NCBI RefSeq assembly: GCF_000521785.1
Contig: NZ_JALZ01000010.1
Coordinates: 1 to 64,000, forward strand
Direction of reading: 5' to 3'
Length of the DNA stretch: 64,000 bases
Source: Roseivivax halodurans JCM 10272
GTDB taxonomy: Bacteria; Pseudomonadota; Alphaproteobacteria; Rhodobacterales; Rhodobacteraceae
Positions 42,513-51,662 of the stretch are shown here, in pieces (the stretch's first letter is position 1; each line of letters begins with the position of its first letter). The position numbers were made by a program, and so were the translations under genes. The notes under the pieces are model-generated. The model made no database searches. It was given only the letters and a program-made list of their open reading frames with translations, and was not told the DNA's origin.

Positions 42513-43400
42513 TCAGTCGTTGCGGTAGACGGCGCAGATGCAGCCCTGGCGTCGGAGCTCGGCGCAGAGGCGATGGGCGGCGGAGGCGCTCTGCTGGCCG
42601 AGCCGCGCCATGTAGCGGGCCCGCTGGCCTGTGATGCGGCTCCTCACGTAGACGAGGTCGAGATCGATCTCCTCGACGCCGGAGCGGCAAGCCTGGCTGC
42701 GCTGCTCGAAGGACTGGCGCGCCGCGGCCACGGTCAGACCGTAGGCGAGCTGCACTCCGAAGGGCGCGTGCACGGGCTCCGGCGGCGGGTAGCGGGTCAT
42801 GCGGCGGTTCCGGGCGAGGTCGTGGCACGCCTCGCGGAAGGGCATGTCTCCCTGCAGGCGGAAATCCGGGTCCTCGGGCGGGTCGTCCCGCCATGTCTCG
42901 GCCCTGAGCCCGGTGATGATCTGGACGTAATGCACGGTCTCGCGGGCGAGGCCGCCGCTGCCCGCGATCAATCCCTCTGCGCGTCCCTCGCCGCCATTGT
43001 AGCCGACCGCCGCGAGCCCCTGATTGCCGTAGCGGCGCGCCATGTCGCCGAGATAATGCGCCGAATGCTCGAGCGCCTCGGCCGGGTTGTAGCTGTCCCC
43101 GAGCCCGCGCAGGTCGGCGGTGCCGTCGATGAACTGCGCGATCCCGCGGGCGTCGGCGTGGCTGAGGGCGTTCGGGTCGAACCGGCTCTCCTGCCAGATG
43201 AGGCGGGCGAAGAAGCCCGGGTCGAGCGCGTTCTCGCGCGCGAAATACTCGATCGCCTGGCAGGTGTCGTGGACGTAATGCGAGGGCCGGATGCACTGGA
43301 CGTGGTTCCACTTGCCGGTCGAGCACATCCTGCCCGGCTCCTGCGCGGCGGCAGGCAGCGGAGCGGTCAGCAAAAGCAGGATTAGGAAGCGACGGATCAT
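42513..43400 (-). CDS. Secreted lytic transglycosylase (SLT domain)
   Basis: Exported murein-degrading enzyme, 295 aa. Signal peptide MIRRFLILLLLTAPLPAAAQ, then a family-1 SLT fold with catalytic Glu71 in RLIWQESRFDPNALS, DARGIAQFIDGTA and AAVGYNGGEGRAEGLI. The C-terminal 90 residues, ending SASAAHRLCAELRRQGCICAVYRND, look like a SPOR-type peptidoglycan-binding repeat. Several cysteines suggest disulfides. Convergent with the aminotransferase gene, divergent from ftsY. Confidence 0.88.
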   Translation of the reverse strand: MIRRFLILLLLTAPLPAAAQEPGRMCSTGKWNHVQCIRPSHYVHDTCQAIEYFARENALDPGFFARLIWQESRFDPNALSHADARGIAQFIDGTADLRGLGDSYNPAEALEHSAHYLGDMARRYGNQGLAAVGYNGGEGRAEGLIAGSGGLARETVHYVQIITGLRAETWRDDPPEDPDFRLQGDMPFREACHDLARNRRMTRYPPPEPVHAPFGVQLAYGLTVAAARQSFEQRSQACRSGVEEIDLDLVYVRSRITGQRARYMARLGQQSASAAHRLCAELRRQGCICAVYRND

Positions 43401-43507
43401 GCCCGGACCATAGAAGGCGGAGGCGCCCGCCGGTCAACGGGCCTTTTCCTTGGCCCGGATCGCGTTTAGGTGAGGAGGGTCCCGATCCGACCGAAGGCCC
43501 GTGCCCC

Positions 43508-44833
43508 ATGTCCTTTTTCGGCAAGCTCAAGTCCCGCCTGATGCGCTCGTCCTCGAAGCTCGAGGAGGGGCTCGACGCCATCGTGGAAGAGGGCGGCAGC
43601 GCCGATCCCGAGCGCCCGGAGACGCCACCCGCGCCCGACACCACGCCGCCGCAGGACCCGCCGCCGGAAGATCCCGCGCCGGATCTGCCGCCCGAGACGC
43701 CCCCCGAGGCCCCGGAGGAGCTGCCGCCCGGCGTGCCCGAAGAGGCCCCGGTCCCGGAGGATCCGGTCGAGATCCCGGACGCGCCCGCACCGGGCCCGGC
43801 CGATCCCGCGCCGGAGGATCCGGTGCCGGAGCGTCCCTCCGAAGCGGTGCCGCTCACCCCGATGGAGATGCCGCAGGAGGAGCTGCCCTCGGCGCCCTCG
43901 GCGCCCGCCGAGGTGCCGTCGGACGCGCCGCCCGAGAACCGCAACACTGGCCTCTTCGGCCGTCTCTTCGGGCGCGGGCCGTCCGAGGCGCCGGTGGTGC
44001 GCCGCACGCTCGACGACGAGATGGTCGAGAGCCTCGAGGAGCTGCTGATCTCCGCCGACATGGGTGTCGACACGGCCCTGCGCGTCGCCGGCAACATGGC
44101 CGAGGGCCGCTACGGCCGCCGCGTGTCGACGCAGGAGATCAAGGAGCTTCTCGCCGCCGAGATCGCCCGCATCATGGAGCCGGTTGCCAAGCCCCTGCCG
44201 CTCTACCGCAGCAAGCCGCAGGTGGTGCTGGTCGTGGGCGTCAACGGCTCGGGCAAGACCACGACGATCGGCAAGCTCGCGAGCCAGTTCACGCAGGCCG
44301 GCAAGAAGGTCGTGATCGCGGCGGGCGACACGTTCCGCGCCGCGGCGGTCGAGCAGCTGCAGATCTGGGGCGACCGCGCGGGCGTGCCGGTCCTGACCGC
44401 GCCCGAGGGTTCGGACCCCGCCTCGCTCGCCTTCGACGCCTTCACCAAGGCCGAGGCGGACGGCGCGGACCTTCTGATGATCGACACCGCGGGCCGCCTG
44501 CAGAACCGGCAGGACCTGATGGAGGAGCTCGCCAAGATCGTCCGCGTGCTGCGCAAGAAGGATCCGGACGCGCCGCACAACACACTCCTCGTGCTCGACG
44601 CCACCACCGGCCAGAACGCGCTCAGCCAGGTCGAGACCTTCCAGAAGCTCGCGGACGTCTCGGGCCTCGTGATGACCAAGCTCGACGGCACCGCCAAGGG
44701 CGGCGTGCTGGTGGCGCTCGCCGACAAGTTCGGACTGCCGATCCACGCGATCGGGGTGGGGGAGCAGATCGACGACCTCGCGCCCTTCGATCCCGAGGAG
44801 TTCGCCGCGGCCCTCACGGGGCTCGAGCAATGA
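43508..44833 (+). CDS. ftsY: Signal recognition particle receptor FtsY
   Basis: GTPase that docks SRP-ribosome complexes at the membrane, 441 aa. Residues about 25-150 are a Pro/Glu/Asp-rich, low-complexity acidic A domain. The NG domain follows with GVNGSGKTTTIGK (G1, about 243-255), DTFRAAAVEQL, DTAGRLQN and TKLDGTAKGG, ending IDDLAPFDPEEFAAALTG. The A domain is encoded by repetitive GC-rich codons and is normal for the family. The stop overlaps a GNAT start (ATGA). Confidence 0.96.
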   Translation: MSFFGKLKSRLMRSSSKLEEGLDAIVEEGGSADPERPETPPAPDTTPPQDPPPEDPAPDLPPETPPEAPEELPPGVPEEAPVPEDPVEIPDAPAPGPADPAPEDPVPERPSEAVPLTPMEMPQEELPSAPSAPAEVPSDAPPENRNTGLFGRLFGRGPSEAPVVRRTLDDEMVESLEELLISADMGVDTALRVAGNMAEGRYGRRVSTQEIKELLAAEIARIMEPVAKPLPLYRSKPQVVLVVGVNGSGKTTTIGKLASQFTQAGKKVVIAAGDTFRAAAVEQLQIWGDRAGVPVLTAPEGSDPASLAFDAFTKAEADGADLLMIDTAGRLQNRQDLMEELAKIVRVLRKKDPDAPHNTLLVLDATTGQNALSQVETFQKLADVSGLVMTKLDGTAKGGVLVALADKFGLPIHAIGVGEQIDDLAPFDPEEFAAALTGLEQ

Positions 44834-45225
44834 GCGTGACCTGGGGCAACGAGCCCCCGTCGGTCGGCGAATACGGCGAGCTGCGCCGCCTCGCGGGCCT
44901 CTCTCGCCGGGCGCCGAACGCCGCCGCGAAGGGTCTCGAGGGCTCGCTCCACGTGGTGACGGCGCGCGAGCGTGCGCGGCTCGTCGGAATGGGGCGCGTC
45001 GTCGGAGACGGCGGCTGCTTTGCTCAGATCGTGGACATTGCCGTCGATCCCGAGTTCCGACGGCAGGGCATCGGGACCGGCATTCTCGAGCGGCTGATCG
45101 CCTGGGCCGAGGCCGAGCTGCCCGCCTCCTGCGATCTCAGCCTGATCGCCGATCCGGGCTCGTTCGAGCTCTACAAGCGGTTCGGGTTCGAGATCCGGAC
45201 GGGCATGGTGCGCCACCCCGGATGA
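44830..45225 (+). CDS. GNAT N-acetyltransferase
   Basis: A compact 131-aa acetyltransferase: MGRVVGDGGCFAQIVDIAVDPEFRRQGIGTGILERLI carries the acetyl-CoA loop (RRQGIG), and FELYKRFGFEIRTGMVR closes the fold. Similar short GNATs act on small amines or aminoglycosides; no substrate can be named. Translation is probably coupled to ftsY (ATGA). Converges on the MgtC-like gene. Confidence 0.85.
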   Translation: MSVTWGNEPPSVGEYGELRRLAGLSRRAPNAAAKGLEGSLHVVTARERARLVGMGRVVGDGGCFAQIVDIAVDPEFRRQGIGTGILERLIAWAEAELPASCDLSLIADPGSFELYKRFGFEIRTGMVRHPG

Positions 45226-45256
45226 CGAAGAACGGCGCGGGCCATCTGCCCCAATT

Positions 45257-45739
45257 CTACCCCTTGCCGGTCTCCGGCACGACCTTGCGCAAGAGCCAGG
45301 TCACGATGACCGTGAGCGCCGTGGCGAGTGCGGCCAGCGGCACGTTGCCCGTCCCGCAGGACAGGCCAACGGCCCCGGCGAGCCACATGCCGGCGCCGGT
45401 GGTGAGCCCCCGCACCTTGGCACCCTGCGTGATGATCGAGCCCGCGGCGAGGAAGGCCACACCGGCTGTCACCGCCTCGATCACGCGGATCGGATCGACC
45501 CGCAGCGAATCGCTTTCGGTGGCCTCGATCGCCATGAGATCGAAGGCGATCAGCGTGAAGAGGCAGGCCGCGACGGCGACCAGGATATGCGTGCGCAGGC
45601 CGGCGGGCTTCTCGTGCGCCTCGCGCTCCCAGCCGAGGATGGCCCCCAGCATCGCGGCCGCGACGAGCCGCAGCACCGCCACGGAAAGTGGCGTCGCCGA
45701 AAACGTCGTCAGCAGCTCGCTTCGTACCAGATCGATCAT
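45257..45739 (-). CDS. MgtC/SapB family membrane protein
   Basis: A 160-aa membrane protein with about five helices, comprising only the MgtC/SapB domain: RLVAAAMLGAILGWEREAHEKPAGLRTHILVAVAACLF is the family's signature region, followed by GVAFLAAGSIITQG and KVRGLTTGAGMWLAGAVGL. It lacks the cytosolic C-terminal domain of Salmonella MgtC, so an ATP-synthase-inhibitor role is not implied. SD AGGAG. Repeat copy C lies upstream. Confidence 0.88.
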   Translation of the reverse strand: MIDLVRSELLTTFSATPLSVAVLRLVAAAMLGAILGWEREAHEKPAGLRTHILVAVAACLFTLIAFDLMAIEATESDSLRVDPIRVIEAVTAGVAFLAAGSIITQGAKVRGLTTGAGMWLAGAVGLSCGTGNVPLAALATALTVIVTWLLRKVVPETGKG

Positions 45740-45840
45740 GGCAGACTCCTCCCGTCGCGCCTCTCTTTGCCGATTAACGTCGCTGCCGCGCACGCGTTTC
45801 CCCGCGATCCCACCGCGGCGCGATATTCTTCGGGCGCGCC

Positions 45841-45899
45841 CTTCTTCTTGGCGGAAATACTCCGGGGGTGTCGCCGCAGGCGACGGGGGCAGAGCCCCC
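45841..45899 (-). repeat. Recurrent intergenic element, copy C
   Basis: On the minus strand: hairpin GGGGGC-TCT-GCCCCC (45899-45885), hairpin GTCGCC-TGC-GGCGAC (45884-45870), then CCCCCGGAGTATTTCCGCC and AAGAAGAAG (45841-45849 end). It has the same order and core as copy B, with different hairpin sequences, which argues for conserved structure. Located between the MgtC-like gene and the divergent DMT transporter gene. Confidence 0.6.
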
Positions 45900-45925
45900 T
45901 GCACCTTACCGGAAGGCGCCGCCGC

Positions 45926-46828
45926 ATGAGCGACTGGCTGATCTCGCTCGAAGGGACCGAGGCCGGGCACCGGCTCGCGCTGATCCTCGCCGTTTCGGCA
46001 GCGTTCCTGCATGCCGTCTTCGGCGCGCTGCAGAAGGGGCGGCACGATCCCTGGCTCTCGCGCGGCGCGATCGACGCCTCCTACGGCATCATGGCGGCTC
46101 CCTTCGCGCTCTTCGTCGTGCCCTGGCCCGAGCCGCATCTGTGGCCGATCCTTGCCGGCGCCTTCCTCATCCACGTGGTCTACAAGGTGCTGCAGGGGCT
46201 CGCCTATACCCGTGGCGCCTACACGGTGGTCTATCCGGTGGTGCGCGGGACGGGGCCGTTCTTTGCCGTGATCGGCGCCCACATCATCTTCGGCGAGGTA
46301 TTCACGCCGGTGCAATGGCTCGGCATCGCGGTGCTGATGGCGGGAATCTTCGGGCTCGCGGTCTACAATTATCTCTATCTGGTGCAGGATCGCGCGACGC
46401 TCGGGCCGGCGCTCGCCTTCGCGGTGGCGACGGGGACGTTCGTCGCGCTCTACACGACCTACGACGCCTACGGCATCCGCTCCACCGCCGATCCCTTCAC
46501 GTTCCTGGCGTGGTTCTTCTTCATCGACGGGCTCGCCATGCCGCCCTATGCGCTCTGGCGCTACATGCGGATGGACGAGCCGCCGTCGCCCGGACCGCTG
46601 GCGCTCCGCGGCATCGTGGGCGGCTTCATCGCCTTCGCGAGCTTCGGCTCGATCATGCTGGCGACGCGGCTCGACAAGGTCGGCGAGGCGGCGGTGCTGC
46701 GCGAGACCTCGACGGTCTTCGCCGCGCTCATTGGCTGGCTCGTTCTGAAGGAAACTGTCGGGCCGCGGCGCATTGCCCTGATGACGCTGATTGCGGCGGG
46801 CGCCGTGATCGTTGAGATGGGGGGCTGA
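45926..46828 (+). CDS. EamA/DMT-superfamily transporter
   Basis: Predicted inner-membrane permease of 300 aa with about ten helices in two EamA halves (AAFLHAVFGALQKGR first-half start; GGFIAFASFGSIMLATRLDKVGEAAVLRETSTVFAALIGWLVLKE in the second, the last part diagnostic). The substrate is unknown; relatives export amino acids or metabolites. SD GGAAGG nine bases from ATG. yciB follows 29 bp later, probably in the same transcript. Confidence 0.87.
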   Translation: MSDWLISLEGTEAGHRLALILAVSAAFLHAVFGALQKGRHDPWLSRGAIDASYGIMAAPFALFVVPWPEPHLWPILAGAFLIHVVYKVLQGLAYTRGAYTVVYPVVRGTGPFFAVIGAHIIFGEVFTPVQWLGIAVLMAGIFGLAVYNYLYLVQDRATLGPALAFAVATGTFVALYTTYDAYGIRSTADPFTFLAWFFFIDGLAMPPYALWRYMRMDEPPSPGPLALRGIVGGFIAFASFGSIMLATRLDKVGEAAVLRETSTVFAALIGWLVLKETVGPRRIALMTLIAAGAVIVEMGG

Positions 46829-46857
46829 AGCCGCCATATGACGAGCCGGAGGTGACC

Positions 46858-47460
46858 ATGGCCAAACGCGAGATCAATCCGATGCTGAAGACGGCGCTGG
46901 AGCTGGGGCCGGTGCTGGCCTTCTTCGTGGCGTATCTGCTGCTCAAGGACCGCGTGTTCGAGATCGGCGGGCGCGACTACGAGGGTTTCATCGTGGTCAC
47001 CGCGGGCTTCGTGCCGGTGATGATCGCGGCGACGGGCGTGCTCTGGGCACTCACGGGGCACCTCAGTCGCATGCAGGTGGTGACGGTGGTGCTGATCGTC
47101 GTCTTCGGCGGGCTGTCGGTCTGGCTCAACGACGAGCGGTTCTTCAAGATGAAGCCGACGCTGATCTACCTGATCTTCGGGGGCGTCCTCGGCTTCGGTC
47201 TGCTGCGCGGCCAGAGCTACCTGCGCTTCGTGATGGAGGGGCTGATGCCGCTCGAGGACGAGGGCTGGATGATCCTGACGAAGCGCGTCACCATCTTCTT
47301 CCTCGGCCTCGCCCTCGCCAACGAGGTTGTGTGGCGGACGATGTCCACCGAGACTTGGGTCTATTTCAAGACCTTCGGTCTGACAGCGGCCTTGTTCCTG
47401 TTCTTCATGTTCCAGGGCGGACTCTTCCGCCGCTACGGCACCGGAGAGGACGAGGCCTGA
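46858..47460 (+). CDS. yciB: YciB family inner-membrane protein (intracellular septation protein A)
   Basis: A 200-aa protein with five to six membrane helices. Recognised by MLKTALELGPVLAFFVAYLL at the N-terminus, the GGLSVWLNDERFFKMKPTLIYLIFGG segment (family hallmark, given in part) and WMILTKRVTIFFLGLALANEVVWR. Homologues affect septation and envelope integrity; mechanism unknown. ATG 46858 follows GGAGG by five bases. Confidence 0.92.
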   Translation: MAKREINPMLKTALELGPVLAFFVAYLLLKDRVFEIGGRDYEGFIVVTAGFVPVMIAATGVLWALTGHLSRMQVVTVVLIVVFGGLSVWLNDERFFKMKPTLIYLIFGGVLGFGLLRGQSYLRFVMEGLMPLEDEGWMILTKRVTIFFLGLALANEVVWRTMSTETWVYFKTFGLTAALFLFFMFQGGLFRRYGTGEDEA

Positions 47461-47469
47461 ACCCGCGCC

Positions 47470-47907
47470 TCACCGCCTGTCGAGCTTGGTCGAGAGGTGG
47501 ATGAGGCTTTCCGAGCTTCTGACACCCTTGGCCTCGCCGATCCGGTCGAGCGTGTCGTCGAGCGCCTCGGTCGTGTCGGCCACCACCTCGAGGATCATGT
47601 CGACGCGGCCGCTCGTCGTGTGCGCCGCCTCGACCCCGCGCAGCGCCTTGAGGCGCGCGAGCACGGCGGGGCCCGAACGCGGCTCGATTGCCACCAGAAC
47701 CGTGGCGCGGAGCGCGGGCCGCAGCTTGGCGCCGGGCTTCAGCGTGTAGCCCGCGATCACCCCGCGATCCTCGAGCCGTTCGATCCGCGCCTGTACGGTC
47801 GTGCGCGCGATGCCGAGGCGCCGCGCAAGTGCCGCGACCGAGGCGCGCGCATCCTCGGAGAGCGCGGCGAGCAGTGCGCGGTCGGTTTCGTCGATCTGAC
47901 TGGTCAT
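47470..47907 (-). CDS. Lrp/AsnC family transcriptional regulator
   Basis: A 145-aa regulator: N-terminal winged HTH (IDETDRALLAALSEDARASVAALARRLGIARTTVQARIERLEDRGVIAGY pattern) and C-terminal RAM ligand-binding domain (ATVLVAIEPRSG..VRSSESLIHLST). It is divergent from, and 105 bp away from, an ornithine-decarboxylase-like gene, the usual arrangement of an amino-acid-responsive Lrp protein with its target. The ligand is probably a basic amino acid, inferred only from this neighbour. Confidence 0.92.
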   Translation of the reverse strand: MTSQIDETDRALLAALSEDARASVAALARRLGIARTTVQARIERLEDRGVIAGYTLKPGAKLRPALRATVLVAIEPRSGPAVLARLKALRGVEAAHTTSGRVDMILEVVADTTEALDDTLDRIGEAKGVRSSESLIHLSTKLDRR

Positions 47908-48012
47908 CCTGCCTCTTTAACTGACTTGCGCGACATTCTGCCACAAGTGCCGAGCGACTTCGACATATCTCGGCCCCACCATGACAAAAAAGGCCCGAGC
48001 AGGAGTACCGTC

Positions 48013-49137
48013 ATGACGACCCAACGCCCCGTGGCGACCGATCCGGTTGCGCATCTGGTCCGCCATCGTCCCGACGCGCCGGTCTTCTTCTTTCGCCCCG
48101 GCACGTTGGCCGCGACCGCGCGGCTTTTCGCGGGGGGCTTTCCGGGACAGGTGACCTACGCGATCAAGGCCAACCCGGCGCCCGAGATCCTGGCGACGCT
48201 CGCGGCGAGCGGCATCGCGGCCTTCGACGTCGCCTCGCCGCAGGAGATGCGGGCCGTGCGGACCGTCTGTCCTCGGGCCGTGCTGCATTACAACAACCCG
48301 GTGCGCTCGACGGGAGAGATCGCCGAGGCGCGGCGTCTCGGCGTGCGGTCGTGGTCGGTGGACCGGGTCTCTGAGCTCGAGAAGCTCGGCCCTCTCGATG
48401 AAACGCACGAGGTATCGGTGCGCCTGCGCCTGCCCGTGGCAGGCGCGGCCTACGATTTCGGCGCGAAGTTCGGCGCCGATCCCGAGCTGGCCGCGGAGCT
48501 CCTGGCCCGGGTCGCCGCGATGGGCGCCGTTCCGTCGATGACCTTCCATCCCGGCACGCAATGCCCCGACGGGGCGGCCTGGGCGCGGTACATCCATGCG
48601 GCGGCCGAGGTGGCGGAACGCGCTGGCGTCCGGCTTGCTCGGCTCAATGTCGGCGGCGGCTTTCCGGCGCATCGCGACAGTGCCGCGCCCGATCTCGGCG
48701 CGATCTTCGCGGCCATCCGCGAGGCGGCCGAGCAGGCCTTCGACACGCAACCGGTGCTGCTCTGCGAGCCCGGGCGCGCGATGGTCGCGGATGCGGTGAC
48801 GCTGGCGGTGCGCGTGAAGGCGGTGGACGACGGTGCGATCACGCTCAACGACGGGGTCTACGGCGCATTCGGCGAATGGCGCGACCTGCCCGCGATGTCG
48901 CGGGTGTCGGTCGTCGCCCCGGATGGCACGCCCCGGACAGGCGATGCGAGCGCGCGCATCGTCTTCGGGCCGACCTGCGACAGCCTCGACCGGTTGCCTC
49001 ACCCGCTGGAGCTTCCCGCCGACCTCGCCGAGGACGATTACGTCCTGATCGAGGGGATGGGCGCCTATGGCGCGGCGCTCGTGACCGGCTTCAACGGCTA
49101 CGGCACGCGCGAGGTGGTGACGCTCGGCATCGACTGA
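48013..49137 (+). CDS. Ornithine/lysine-type PLP decarboxylase (alanine-racemase fold)
   Basis: Fold-type III decarboxylase of 374 aa, converting ornithine (or lysine, diaminopimelate-like substrates) to the amine in polyamine synthesis. PLP Lys52 in YAIKANP, MTFHPGTQC, LNVGGGFPAH, phosphate-contacting EPGR (252-255) and the catalytic Cys322-Asp323 of GPTCDSLD all match eukaryote-like ornithine decarboxylase. SD AGGAG eight bases upstream. Control by the divergent Lrp-type regulator is likely. Confidence 0.9.
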   Translation: MTTQRPVATDPVAHLVRHRPDAPVFFFRPGTLAATARLFAGGFPGQVTYAIKANPAPEILATLAASGIAAFDVASPQEMRAVRTVCPRAVLHYNNPVRSTGEIAEARRLGVRSWSVDRVSELEKLGPLDETHEVSVRLRLPVAGAAYDFGAKFGADPELAAELLARVAAMGAVPSMTFHPGTQCPDGAAWARYIHAAAEVAERAGVRLARLNVGGGFPAHRDSAAPDLGAIFAAIREAAEQAFDTQPVLLCEPGRAMVADAVTLAVRVKAVDDGAITLNDGVYGAFGEWRDLPAMSRVSVVAPDGTPRTGDASARIVFGPTCDSLDRLPHPLELPADLAEDDYVLIEGMGAYGAALVTGFNGYGTREVVTLGID

Positions 49138-49215
49138 CGCGCGGCGGCCCTCTGGACAGGGCGCGCGGGGACCGTAAGGTGCCCCGGGCACGCAGGAACG
49201 AGGGCGAGGGGCAGC

Positions 49216-51513
49216 ATGGACAAGTTCGGCAAGAGCCAGCCGGTCAAGCGGGTCGAGGACGTGCGCTTCCTCACCGGACACGGGCGGTACATTGACGACG
49301 ACGCTCCCGAGGGCGCGCTTTTCGCCTGTTTCCTGCGGTCTCCCGTCGCCCATGCGGACATCACCGGACTCGACGTGTCGGAGGCGCGCGCCGCCGTGGG
49401 CGTGCACCTTGTCCTGACCGCGGCCGATCTTGCCGAGGCGGGGATCACGAGCGGGCTGCCGACCGTCATGGTGCCGAACCGGGACGGAACGAAATCCGAA
49501 CCGCCGCGCCGTCCGCTCCTTGCCGAGGGGCGCGTCCGCTTCGTGGGCGAGCCGGTGGCGATGGTGGTCGCGGAGACGCGGGATCAGGCCAAAGACGCCG
49601 CCGAGCTGATCGAACTCGACCTCGAGGACCGCGCACCGCACATGGAGACGCGTGCGGGGGGCGAGGCGATCCACGAGACGGTGCCGGACAACCGCGCTTT
49701 CGATTACGGGCTCGGCGACGAGGCGGCGACGGCGGCGGCCTTCGACAGCGCGGCGCGGGTGGTGCGCCTCACGGTCGAGAACAGCCGCATCATCTCGAAC
49801 CCCATGGAGGCGCGGGGCTGCCACGCGACATGGAACGGCGACCGGCTGCATTTCGGCTTTTCCGGACAGGGCGTCTGGCAGATGAAGGATCTTCTCTCGA
49901 AGTTCCTCGGCCTCGATGCCGACGCCGTGCACGTGACGACGCCGGACGTGGGCGGCGGGTTCGGCACCAAGACGATGCCGTACCCTGAGTATTTTCCCGT
50001 CGCCCATGCCGCGCGGGTGCTGGGTAAACCGGTGCGCTGGTTCGCGGAGCGCGGCGAGGGGATGCTCTCGGACAATGCTGGCCGCGACCTCGTCTCGGAG
50101 GCCGAGCTCGCCTTCGACGAGGACAACCGCATCACCGGCTACCGGGTGCACACGCGGTTCAATCTCGGAGCGTATCTCTCGGGCTTCGGGCCGTTGATGC
50201 AGACCCATCTCTTCTCGCGCGTCCTCACGGGGGTCTACGACATCCCCACGGCCTGGCTGCGCTCGGAGGGGATCGTGACCAACACCACGCAGGTCGACGC
50301 CTATCGCGGCGCGGGGCGGCCCGAGGCGAATTACCTGCTCGAGCGGATGATGGACCGGGCGGCGCGCGAGCTCGGCGTCGATCCCTGGGAGCTGCGCCGG
50401 ATCAACTTCATCAAGCCGCAGCAATTTCCCTACGACACGGTGTCTGGCGAGACCTACGACGTGGGAGACTTCTCGCGTGTCCTGACCCGTGCGGCCGAGG
50501 CTGCGGATGCGGGCGGCTTTGCTTCGCGGCGGGCGCAGTCTGAGGCGCGGGGCAAGCTGCGGGGGCAGGGCATCTGCTATTACATTGAGTCGATCCTTGG
50601 GGCGCCGAACGAGGACGTACGGATCGAGTTCGAGGAGGACGGCGCGGTCATCTATGTCGGGACGCAGTCGAACGGGCAGGGGCACGAGACGGTCTTCGCG
50701 CAGTTCCTGTCCGACCAGTCGGGCATCCCCGTGGACAAGATACGCGTCGTGCAGGGCGACAGCGACCTCATCGCCAAGGGCGGCGGCACCGGCGGGTCGC
50801 GCTCGGTCACCGTGCAGGCGAATGTCACGCTCGTCGCGGTCGAGCAGATCGTCGAGGCGTTCCGCACCTTCCTCGCGCCCGAGATGGGTGTCGATCCGCA
50901 GGCGATATCCTTCGACGACGAGCGCTTCCGGGCGGAGGGCTCCAACCTCACGCCGACGATGCTGGAGGCGGCGCAGATGGCGCGGGAGACCGGGCGCGGG
51001 GATCTTCTGGTCCATGCGGCCACGGCGACGCTGCCGGCGCGGTCCTTCCCGAACGGCGCGCATGTCGCCGAGGTCGAGGTCGATCCCGAAACGGGTGAGG
51101 TGACGCTCGACCGCTATTCGGTCGTGGATGATTTCGGCAATCTCGTGAACCCGCTCCTCGTCGCGGGGCAGGTGCACGGCGGCATCGCCCAGGGTGTGGG
51201 GCAGGCGCTCTACGAGCGGGTGGCCTATGACGAGACCGGGCAGCTTCTGACCGCGAGCTTCATGGATTACGCGATGCCGCGGGCCGACAACATGCCGATG
51301 TTCGGGTTCGACACCGAGCCGGTGCCCTCGACCGCGAACCAGCTCGGCATGAAGGGCTGTGGCGAGGCCGGGACCGTCGGCTCGATCGCGGCGACGGCGA
51401 ACGCGGTGCAGGATGCGCTCTGGTCCCGCGGCGTGCGTCAGGCGGACATCCCGTTCACGCCGGTCCGGGTCTGGGAGATGCTGCGCGGCGCCGAGGCTAT
51501 GGCGGCGGAATGA
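49216..51513 (+). CDS. Molybdopterin-binding subunit of the xanthine dehydrogenase/CO dehydrogenase family (form II CoxL-like)
   Basis: Large Mo-cofactor subunit, 765 aa, predicted to hydroxylate an aldehyde or N-heterocycle. Mo-site features: GGGFGTKTMPYPE, DAYRGAGRPEANY (AYRGAGR, the form II pattern rather than the AYxCSFR of true CO dehydrogenase), GQGHETVFAQ, GGTGGSRSV and the catalytic Glu in MKGCGEAGTVG. It is therefore unlikely to oxidise CO. The iron-sulfur and FAD subunits normally encoded alongside are absent from both flanks. The terminator at 51663 is the next one downstream. Confidence 0.9.
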   Translation: MDKFGKSQPVKRVEDVRFLTGHGRYIDDDAPEGALFACFLRSPVAHADITGLDVSEARAAVGVHLVLTAADLAEAGITSGLPTVMVPNRDGTKSEPPRRPLLAEGRVRFVGEPVAMVVAETRDQAKDAAELIELDLEDRAPHMETRAGGEAIHETVPDNRAFDYGLGDEAATAAAFDSAARVVRLTVENSRIISNPMEARGCHATWNGDRLHFGFSGQGVWQMKDLLSKFLGLDADAVHVTTPDVGGGFGTKTMPYPEYFPVAHAARVLGKPVRWFAERGEGMLSDNAGRDLVSEAELAFDEDNRITGYRVHTRFNLGAYLSGFGPLMQTHLFSRVLTGVYDIPTAWLRSEGIVTNTTQVDAYRGAGRPEANYLLERMMDRAARELGVDPWELRRINFIKPQQFPYDTVSGETYDVGDFSRVLTRAAEAADAGGFASRRAQSEARGKLRGQGICYYIESILGAPNEDVRIEFEEDGAVIYVGTQSNGQGHETVFAQFLSDQSGIPVDKIRVVQGDSDLIAKGGGTGGSRSVTVQANVTLVAVEQIVEAFRTFLAPEMGVDPQAISFDDERFRAEGSNLTPTMLEAAQMARETGRGDLLVHAATATLPARSFPNGAHVAEVEVDPETGEVTLDRYSVVDDFGNLVNPLLVAGQVHGGIAQGVGQALYERVAYDETGQLLTASFMDYAMPRADNMPMFGFDTEPVPSTANQLGMKGCGEAGTVGSIAATANAVQDALWSRGVRQADIPFTPVRVWEMLRGAEAMAAE

Positions 51514-51544
51514 TCTCCGCCCGGAAGTTGCGCGGAACGTCAAC

Positions 51545-51662
51545 CTTTTTCGTTCACGACTTCTTTAGGGGACTTCACACTGTGACTTTCGTGCCCATGT
51601 TTAGTGCAGGCTCGCGGGACCGGAACCCCCGCGAGACCTTCACTGTCCCTCGTTCCGTACCT
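51545..51662 (+). ncRNA. Candidate small RNA or structured 3' UTR (hypothesis)
   Basis: Between the molybdopterin-subunit stop (51513) and a strong terminator lies an AT-richer stretch (CAACCTTTTTCGTTCACGAC, from 51541) followed by a perfect hairpin CTCGCGGG/CCCGCGAG (51611-51618 with 51628-51635) and a single-stranded TTCACTGTCCCTCGTTCC region. The layout resembles a trans-acting sRNA or a 3'-UTR-derived RNA. No promoter I trust is visible. Confidence 0.25.

Noticed and set aside
43580-43950. Repetitive Pro/Glu-rich coding segment at the start of ftsY as a possible repeat expansion
   Set aside because: Acidic low-complexity A domains are normal for FtsY in this group; the frame is intact.
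51534-51554. GGAAC...CGTT before the candidate sRNA
   Set aside because: The spacer is only 12 bases; EcfG promoters need 16-17.
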